Assembly: GCA_945898275.1 (NCBI GenBank)
Contig: CAMDHZ010000027.1
Coordinates: 1-37,174 of the forward strand
Reading direction: 5' to 3'
Origin: Chitinophaga pinensis
GTDB taxonomy: Bacteria; Bacteroidota; Bacteroidia; UKL13-3
Length of the DNA: 37,174 nt
Shown here: positions 31,415 through 37,174 of the stretch, in pieces
Position numbering within the stretch: the stretch's first letter is position 1
Layout: each line of letters begins with the position of its first letter
Position numbers and translations under genes: made by a program
Notes under the pieces: generated by a model
Database searches by the model: none
What the model saw: only the letters and a program-made list of their open reading frames with translations
What the model was told of the DNA's origin: nothing

Positions 31415-34311
31415 ATCACAATATTTACAATTTTACCTTTTACATATACCACCTTTTTAGGCGTATTTCCTTCCAACCATTTTATAACAATTTCATCTGC
31501 CAATACTGCTTTGCTGATTTCTTCTTGAGAGCTTGCCAAAGAAAATTCAATATTGGTGCGGTGTTTTCCATTGATAGAAATTGGATAACTAAAACTGTCT
31601 TCCACTAAATATTCTGCTTTAAATTCTGGGAAGCTAGTTGTAACAATGCTGTCTGAATAACCAATGGCATGCCATAATTCTTCTGCAATATGCGGCGCAT
31701 ATGAACTTAAGCAGATCAACAAGTCTTTAAGAATGCTTTTCTTATTGCATTTTAACTCACCCAATTCATTTACACAAATCATAAAGGTACTCACAGAGGT
31801 GTTAAAGGAGAAGTTTTCTATGTCTTCACCTACCTTCTTTATAGTTTTATGTAGTGCTTTTAGTTCAGGTTTTGTAGGTTCATCATCTGTAATAATTAGC
31901 TTTCCGTCTTTATCATAAAACAAACGCCAAAGCTTTTTTAAGAACCTATGAACGCCTTCAATGCCTTGGGTATTCCAAGGTTTACTTTGTTCTATTGGAC
32001 CAAGAAACATTTCATACAAACGTAAAGTATCAGCACCATACTGCGCAATAATGGCATCTGGTGTAACCACATTCCATTTGTTTTTACTCATTTTTTCTAC
32101 TTCCCAAGGGCAATGGTATAGATTGTTTTCTAATACAAAAACAGCATCCTTAAAATCAGCTCTCCAACCTTTAAAAGCTTCAATATCCAGCACATCATCC
32201 TTCACAATGTTTACATCTACATTTAGTTTTACCACCATTATCTTGGTAAAGTCTAAACGACTGTTCTGATTGTTTTGCTTGTTGAATTGTTCGAATAAAA
32301 TTGGAATGTTTTTTATGTTCCCAACTTCATCTATATAACCTTTCGAGGCAAAAAAGCTCAATTCTTTTTTATCTCCTAAGAAGCAATCTATTCTAAATAC
32401 AAAATTACTTCTACCTTGAATCATCCCTTGGTTGATGAGTTTTTTGGCTGGTTCGTCTTTTGGAATCAATCCTAAATCAAATAAGAATTTGGTCCAAAAT
32501 CTAACATACAACAAATGGCCGGTTGCATGCTCGCTGCCACCTAAATATAGGTCAACTTGCTCCCAATATTTTACCGCATCTTTGGATACAAAACCTTGTT
32601 GGTTTTTATTGTCCATATACCTTAAAAAGTACCAACTGCTACCAGCCCAACCAGGCATGGTACTCAACTCGTAATCATACATACCTTGATACTTCCAATT
32701 TTCTGCCCTGCCTAAAGGTGGCTCGCCTGTTTCGGTTGGCAAAAACTTATCTACTTCTGGCAAAATTACAGGTAAATCTTCTTCTGCTACGGGGTAAGGC
32801 ATTCCTTCTTTGTAGTATATTGGAATGGGTTCACCCCAATACCTTTGACGCCCAAAAATGGCATCTCTTAACCTATAATTCGTTTTCCCTTTACCAATTG
32901 CGCGATCCTCAATTTCTTGGATGGCTTTTTTGATAGCCTTTTTAACTCCTAAGCCATTTAAGAAAGCAGAATTAATGCAATTGCCTTCTTTGCCATCATA
33001 ACTTCCTTCATTGTAATCATGTGGCTGAGGTCCTTCAATTACTTGGAGAATAGGCAAGTTAAAGTGTTTGGCAAATGCATAATCTCTTGTATCATGTGCT
33101 GGTACGCCCATTACAGCGCCTGTTCCGTATCCCCCTAAAACATAATCTGCTACCCAAATTGGAACTTCTTTTTGGGTAAATGGATGTATGGCATAGGTGC
33201 CTGTAAATACACCACTGATTCTTTTAACATCACTTTGTCTTTCTCTCTCGCTTCTGTTTTTGGCTGCAGTAACATATTCTAAAACTTCATCCAAATGGCT
33301 TGATTCAACCAATTGATCAAGCATTTCATGTTCTGGTGCAATGGCAATAAAGCTCACGCCAAAAATAGTATCAGGCCTTGTCGTGAAAACTTCTACAGAA
33401 AATTTATGGTCTTGCACATCAAAAAGCACACTAGCTCCTTGAGATTTTCCTATCCAATTTCTTTGGCTTTCTTTAATGCTATCCGACCATTGGATGTCCT
33501 CTAATCCATTTAACAAACGCTCTGCGTAAACTGTAATTCTAAGGCTCCATTGGTTCATGAGTTTGCGTTCAACTGGATAACCTCCTCTTTCGCTCACACC
33601 ATCTTTTACCTCATCATTGCTCAATACAGTTCCAAGTTCTGGGCACCAATTCACATAAGCTTCGCTCAAATATGCCAATCTAAATCCAAGGAGAATCTTT
33701 TGTTTGGTTTTTTCATCAAACCTTTTCCATTGTTCACTGGTGAAAGCTGGGTAATCAAACTCAATCCCTCCAGTTAAAATGCTATCATCACTTCCTTGAA
33801 AGCCAAGGGTCTCAAACTTTTCCAACAAAGTTGAGATAGGTTCAGCTTTCTGTGTGTTCGGGTTGAACCAACTGTTGAAGAGTTGAATAAAAATCCATTG
33901 TGTCCATTTATAATAATCAGGGTTTGAAGTTCTCACTTCTCTATCCCAATCATAACAAAAACCCAATTGGTCGAGTTGTTCTCGGTATCTTTTGATATTA
34001 TTCTCAGTGGTAACAGCAGGGTGTTGCCCAGTTTGAATGGCATATTGCTCGGCAGGCAACCCAAAGGCATCATAACCCATTGGGTGTAGCACATTAAAGC
34101 CTTTAAGCCTTTTGTATCGACTAAAAATATCAGTGGCAATGTAGCCCAAAGGGTGACCTACATGCAGCCCTGCTCCACTTGGGTATGGGAACATGTCTAG
34201 CACATAAAATTTTGGTTTTTGGGTATCTTCTGTTACTTGGTAAATCTTTTCGTTTTTCCAATATGATTGCCATTTAGCCTCAATTTCGCTAGGTTTATAT
34301 TCATTGCTCAT
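31411..34311 (-). CDS. leuS: Leucyl-tRNA synthetase
   Basis: 966 residues from the ATG at 34311 ([19 protein letters not shown]), which fits LeuRS N termini; the frame is open to 34398 but that part covers the promoter. HVGH (50-53) in [17 protein letters not shown] is the HIGH motif. The CP1 editing region follows the catalytic insertion ([16 protein letters not shown], then [16 protein letters not shown]). The second ATP motif is KMSKNKWN at about 740, with Asn in place of the second Ser of KMSKS. Its leucine-specific insertion between [10 protein letters not shown] and KMSK is long, which is common in this phylum. It attaches leucine to tRNA-Leu. Confidence 0.96.
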   Translation of the reverse strand: MSNEYKPSEIEAKWQSYWKNEKIYQVTEDTQKPKFYVLDMFPYPSGAGLHVGHPLGYIATDIFSRYKRLKGFNVLHPMGYDAFGLPAEQYAIQTGQHPAVTTENNIKRYREQLDQLGFCYDWDREVRTSNPDYYKWTQWIFIQLFNSWFNPNTQKAEPISTLLEKFETLGFQGSDDSILTGGIEFDYPAFTSEQWKRFDEKTKQKILLGFRLAYLSEAYVNWCPELGTVLSNDEVKDGVSERGGYPVERKLMNQWSLRITVYAERLLNGLEDIQWSDSIKESQRNWIGKSQGASVLFDVQDHKFSVEVFTTRPDTIFGVSFIAIAPEHEMLDQLVESSHLDEVLEYVTAAKNRSERERQSDVKRISGVFTGTYAIHPFTQKEVPIWVADYVLGGYGTGAVMGVPAHDTRDYAFAKHFNLPILQVIEGPQPHDYNEGSYDGKEGNCINSAFLNGLGVKKAIKKAIQEIEDRAIGKGKTNYRLRDAIFGRQRYWGEPIPIYYKEGMPYPVAEEDLPVILPEVDKFLPTETGEPPLGRAENWKYQGMYDYELSTMPGWAGSSWYFLRYMDNKNQQGFVSKDAVKYWEQVDLYLGGSEHATGHLLYVRFWTKFLFDLGLIPKDEPAKKLINQGMIQGRSNFVFRIDCFLGDKKELSFFASKGYIDEVGNIKNIPILFEQFNKQNNQNSRLDFTKIMVVKLNVDVNIVKDDVLDIEAFKGWRADFKDAVFVLENNLYHCPWEVEKMSKNKWNVVTPDAIIAQYGADTLRLYEMFLGPIEQSKPWNTQGIEGVHRFLKKLWRLFYDKDGKLIITDDEPTKPELKALHKTIKKVGEDIENFSFNTSVSTFMICVNELGELKCNKKSILKDLLICLSSYAPHIAEELWHAIGYSDSIVTTSFPEFKAEYLVEDSFSYPISINGKHRTNIEFSLASSQEEISKAVLADEIVIKWLEGNTPKKVVYVKGKIVNIVI

Positions 34312-34336
34312 GTGCAGGGTACCGTTTAAAAGTCTG

Positions 34337-34368
34337 CAAAAATAGACGGAGTCGGCTCCTTTTCCAAA
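34337..34368 (-). promoter_or_regulatory. leuS promoter
   Basis: On the minus strand, TTTG (34368-34365), 20 bases, then TATTTTTG (34344-34337), an exact -7 match. The box ends 25 bases before the leuS ATG, so a short untranslated leader is expected. Confidence 0.68.
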
Positions 34369-34385
34369 GTGTGGGTTAAATAATC

Positions 34386-34415
34386 TTTGCAGGCCCAATT
34401 TGATTTATATTTTTG
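34386..34415 (+). promoter_or_regulatory. ftsX operon promoter
   Basis: TTTG (34386-34389), 18 bases, then TATTTTTG (34408-34415). The box ends 21 bases before the TTG start of ftsX. Together with the leuS promoter it makes the 125-base gap a divergent promoter region. Confidence 0.6.
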
Positions 34416-34436
34416 TTGAACCTAATTTAGACGATT

Positions 34437-35300
34437 TTGACTGCTACCGTAAAGAAAAGAAGGAAGTTTAGTTACTTCTCTGCAATCCTCAGTATTTCAA
34501 TGGTTTTGTTGATGCTTGGCCTATTTGGCTTTTTGTATATTGGCAGTCAAGCTGCTGAGAAATACATTAGAGAAAATTTAACTGTGCAGGTTTATCTCGA
34601 CCCAAATGTATCAGATTCTTTGATTACTGAATATGAAGCCAAGTTAAAGTCGGAGCCTTTTGCTGCTTCAGTAGTATACATTAGTAAAGAAAGGGCTGCC
34701 ATAGAGTTTAGCAATGAATTAGGGCAAGACTTCACCAGTTTTTTGGGGTTCAATCCCCTCATGGGTAGTTTTCAAATAAAGCTCAATGAAGGTTTTAACC
34801 AAGCTGAGCAACTTGTTCAAATTGAAGCAGAACTTAAAAAATTTACTGGTATTACCGATGTGAACTATCCTAAAGCGGCTTATGGAAATGCCCAAGACAA
34901 TATCAAGCGGGTTGGATTATTGTTCATAGGACTTTCGGTTATTTTTGGAATTATTGCGGTGGTTTTAATACACAATACCGTTCGCTTAAATTTATATGCA
35001 CGTAGGTTTACCATTAAAAGTATGCAATTGGTTGGGGCTACCTCTGGGTTTATCATTAGGCCTTTTTTGGTTCGAGGCTTATTAAATGGCCTTTGGGGTT
35101 GGCTCATTGCAGTGCTTTTACTTTGGCTTATTCAAAGTGGGTTACCCGTTTGGATTCCAGCTTGGGAGAACTTTTTCAATGGATTAATGGACATAAGTTT
35201 GCTTGGCGGATTGCTGTTAATTGGCCTACTTATTAGTTTGACAAGCAGTTTTTTGAGCACAAGAAAATTCTTAAATACCCGTTTAGACGATTTGTATTAA
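34437..35300 (+). CDS. ftsX: Cell division protein FtsX
   Basis: 287 residues with a TTG start. One N-terminal membrane helix (SYFSAILSISMVLLMLGLFGFLYIGS) is followed by the extracytoplasmic domain with ENLTVQVYLDPNVSDS and FLGFNPLMGSFQIKL. Three C-terminal helices include IKRVGLLFIGLSVIFGIIAVVLIHNTVRLNLYARR, the permease region. FtsX pairs with the ATPase FtsE and controls cell-wall hydrolases at the division site. No ftsE is adjacent, as is common in this phylum. The downstream order DUF3098, uppP, truB is conserved in many Bacteroidota. Confidence 0.92.
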   Translation: MTATVKKRRKFSYFSAILSISMVLLMLGLFGFLYIGSQAAEKYIRENLTVQVYLDPNVSDSLITEYEAKLKSEPFAASVVYISKERAAIEFSNELGQDFTSFLGFNPLMGSFQIKLNEGFNQAEQLVQIEAELKKFTGITDVNYPKAAYGNAQDNIKRVGLLFIGLSVIFGIIAVVLIHNTVRLNLYARRFTIKSMQLVGATSGFIIRPFLVRGLLNGLWGWLIAVLLLWLIQSGLPVWIPAWENFFNGLMDISLLGGLLLIGLLISLTSSFLSTRKFLNTRLDDLY

Positions 35301-35334
35301 TTGTAAAATCATTAAAAATTTAGATATTGCACCC

Positions 35335-35565
35335 ATGAGTAAAGAAAAATTGAGCGCAAAGAAGATTGAAGTGGCCGGAGAGCCAAACTTTGTATTTGGC
35401 AAACAAAATTATATGCTGATGATCGTCGGAATCCTTGTAATTATTGCAGGTTTCGCTTTAATGGTAGGTTCAGAAGATATTTTCAATTTTCAGAAATTAA
35501 CCTTAGCTCCCATTTTGGTGTTGGTAGGTTTCATTATTGAAATCTATGCCATCATGAAAAAATAG
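35335..35565 (+). CDS. DUF3098 small membrane protein
   Basis: 76 residues. A soluble N terminus ending FVFGKQNYMLMIVGI leads into a membrane helix (MLMIVGILVIIAGFALMVG), then EDIFNFQKLTLAPILVLVGFIIEIYAIMKK with a second helix. This matches DUF3098, a family of unknown function found after ftsX in Bacteroidota. It is 34 bases after ftsX and 29 before uppP, so probably in one operon and perhaps related to division or wall synthesis. Confidence 0.9.
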   Translation: MSKEKLSAKKIEVAGEPNFVFGKQNYMLMIVGILVIIAGFALMVGSEDIFNFQKLTLAPILVLVGFIIEIYAIMKK

Positions 35566-35594
35566 CCATTTTTAACCGTTAAGGCTAAACACAT

Positions 35595-36383
35595 ATGAAT
35601 TACTTTGAGGCAATTATCCTTGCCATTGTTGAAGGGTTAACAGAGTATTTGCCTGTTAGCTCAACGGGTCACATGATTATCGCCTCTTCCATTATGGGAA
35701 TTCAGGCAGATGAGTTTGTAAAGCTATTTACCGTAGCCATTCAGTTTGGTGCCATTCTTTCGGTAGTTGTATTGTATTGGAAGCGATTTTTTCAAAGCTT
35801 AGATTTTTACTTTAAACTATTAGTTGGATTCTTACCTGCAGCTATTTTGGGCTTTTTGCTAAATGATTATATCGATGCCATGCTCGAAAATGTAATTGTG
35901 GTTGCAGCCAGTCTAATGGTGGGAGGAATCATTTTACTTTTTGTCGACACTTGGTTCAAACAGGAAGAAAAAGATACCCAAGAATTAACTTATTTGAAAT
36001 CGTTTATCATTGGTTGTTTTCAAGTAATTGCTATGATACCTGGTGTTTCTCGGTCGGCCGCCACCATTATTGGCGGTTTGAGCCAACACCTAAACCGCAA
36101 GGCTGCTGCAGAGTTTTCATTCTTCCTTGCAGTGCCAACCATGGCCGCTGCCACTGGCTATAAAATGCTAAAATACCACCTAGAGTTTGGCTTTACTACT
36201 GAGAATCTGCCAGTTTTATTGGTTGGAAACATTGTAGCATTCATTGTTGCGATGGTGGCCATCAAAGGGTTTATCAATTATTTGAGCAAGCATGGCTTTA
36301 AAGTATTTGGGTGGTACCGAATTGTTTTGGGAGCCGCCATCTTATTGCTGTATGCACTAGGCTACGAATTGCAAATCATGTAA
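35595..36383 (+). CDS. uppP: Undecaprenyl-diphosphatase UppP (BacA)
   Basis: 262 residues, full length, with about eight membrane helices. The two conserved active-site blocks are present: [16 protein letters not shown] at 13-28 and [14 protein letters not shown] at about 148-161. It dephosphorylates undecaprenyl diphosphate to recycle the lipid carrier for peptidoglycan and O-antigen, and gives low-level bacitracin resistance when overproduced. It lies between DUF3098 and truB, 10 bases from the latter. Confidence 0.95.
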   Translation: MNYFEAIILAIVEGLTEYLPVSSTGHMIIASSIMGIQADEFVKLFTVAIQFGAILSVVVLYWKRFFQSLDFYFKLLVGFLPAAILGFLLNDYIDAMLENVIVVAASLMVGGIILLFVDTWFKQEEKDTQELTYLKSFIIGCFQVIAMIPGVSRSAATIIGGLSQHLNRKAAAEFSFFLAVPTMAAATGYKMLKYHLEFGFTTENLPVLLVGNIVAFIVAMVAIKGFINYLSKHGFKVFGWYRIVLGAAILLLYALGYELQIM

Positions 36384-36393
36384 TGTATTTCCT

Positions 36394-37161
36394 TTGATAT
36401 TAGAAATCAATGAAGACCCGGGAACCGTTATTTTGGTGCATAAACCCTTGGGGCTAACAAGTTTTGATGTTACGTATAAAATAAAGCGCTTTTTACAACG
36501 CCGCTGGCGCAAGTTCTTGCCCGAGGCCCAAGCCAAAAAGAAAAAGGTAAAAGTAGGGCATGCGGGTACCTTAGACCCTTTGGCCACCGGACTTCTCATT
36601 GTGTGTGTGGGCAAAGAAACTAAGAATATTGAGGCCTATATGGGTCAGGATAAAACCTATACAGGCACCATTGTGCTTGGAGCAACTACTCCTAGTTTTG
36701 ATAGAGAAACGGAAGTGGACCAAAAGTACGAAACGTCTCATATTACGGCCGAAGCTATAGCCGAGGCTGCAAAAGTACTTACAGGAGAAATAGAGCAGTT
36801 ACCTCCGGCTTTTTCGGCCATAAAAATTGAAGGTAGACGTGCCTACGTGCATGCAAGGGCAGGAGAGGAGCCGGCGTTAAAATTGCGAAATGTAACCATA
36901 CATGCCTTCGAAATAGAAAAGGTAGAAGGAAATGTAGTTCACTTTGAAATTAAGTGTAGCAAGGGCACTTATATTAGGTCGATTGCTCGAGATTTTGGCA
37001 GAATCTTAGACAGTGGTGCTTATTTGGGCAGTTTGCAGCGCACTAAAATAGGAGAATACGACTTAAAAAGTGCGTTTACCTTGGAAGAAATAGCAGATTA
37101 TTTTGGGGAGAAAGTTGAAATTAAAGAAAGGGTAAAAATAAGAAACTTTGGTTTTCAGTAG
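36394..37161 (+). CDS. truB: tRNA pseudouridine-55 synthase
   Basis: 255 residues with a TTG start at 36394; an ATG just upstream is out of frame. VHKPLGLTSFDVTYKIK and the catalytic block VGHAGTLDPLATGLL (with the nucleophilic Asp) are diagnostic of TruB. DKTYTGTIVLGATTPSFDRE, LPPAFSAIKIEGRRAY and CSKGTYIRSIARDFG are further conserved blocks. It isomerises U55 in the T-loop of tRNAs. It is the last complete gene, with 13 bases left in the window. Confidence 0.95.
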   Translation: MILEINEDPGTVILVHKPLGLTSFDVTYKIKRFLQRRWRKFLPEAQAKKKKVKVGHAGTLDPLATGLLIVCVGKETKNIEAYMGQDKTYTGTIVLGATTPSFDRETEVDQKYETSHITAEAIAEAAKVLTGEIEQLPPAFSAIKIEGRRAYVHARAGEEPALKLRNVTIHAFEIEKVEGNVVHFEIKCSKGTYIRSIARDFGRILDSGAYLGSLQRTKIGEYDLKSAFTLEEIADYFGEKVEIKERVKIRNFGFQ

Positions 37162-37174
37162 GTTAATTAGAATA

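Noticed and set aside
32089-32112. KMSKN instead of KMSKS in LeuRS as a defect
   Set aside because: The two lysines are kept and variation after KMSK is known among synthetases; the rest of the protein looks intact.

Overview
The window reads as chromosomal DNA of a member of the Bacteroidota. Pointers to this are the AT-rich intergenic DNA, promoter-like elements of the Bacteroidota type (TTG, about 19 bases, TAnnTTTG) with few Shine-Dalgarno sequences, LruC-domain surface proteins, a DUF3098 gene after ftsX, a SprA-like outer-membrane protein, and a lipopolysaccharide (LPS) pathway making 8-amino-Kdo (Kdo8N). I see no rRNA, tRNA, CRISPR array, phage or insertion sequence. Most of the window is core genome; the accessory-looking parts are the duplicated LruC cassettes and a vapBC-type toxin-antitoxin pair.

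Layout. 1-738: 3' part of the tRNA 2-selenouridine synthase gene. 789-4893 (minus): two diverged copies of a two-gene cassette (small lipoprotein plus secreted LruC-domain protein), each ending in a near-identical hairpin terminator. 5291-10930 (plus): a Kdo/Kdo8N cluster of kdnA, kdnB, kdsA, an outer-membrane-type protein, a transaldolase-like domain fused to KdsD-type CBS domains, and a KdsC-like phosphatase. 10927-13005 (minus): polyphosphate kinase. 13179-14642 (minus): a redox/sulfur cassette of ArsR regulator, DUF6132, an internally deleted thioredoxin, rhodanese and OsmC. 14724-19929 (plus): glycosyltransferase, CCA-adding enzyme, L-2-hydroxyglutarate oxidase, thioesterase and YihY. 19981-20880: an orphan solute-binding-like protein. 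20911-21548 (minus): toxin-antitoxin. 21665-22090 (minus): QueD, divergent from hldD. 22139-30326 (plus): hldD, a very large multi-pass histidine kinase and a SprA-like outer-membrane protein. 30353-31414: AI-2E family transporter. 31411-34311 (minus): leuS. 34437-37161 (plus): ftsX, DUF3098, uppP, truB.

How the genes fit together. KdsA makes Kdo-8-phosphate from arabinose 5-phosphate (A5P) and PEP, the KdsC-like enzyme dephosphorylates it, KdnB oxidises C8 and KdnA aminates it. HldD makes the ADP-heptose of the same LPS inner core. No SIS-domain KdsD, the usual A5P source, is in the window. In its place is a Schiff-base aldolase domain carrying KdsD-like CBS domains, which could be an alternative A5P-forming enzyme (hypothesis).

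Two other signals stand out. The decamer GGTTCAAACC occurs 12 times on both strands and in all reading frames, against roughly 0.05 expected by a simple estimate. Several -7 elements sit only 4-6 bases before start codons, suggesting leaderless mRNAs.
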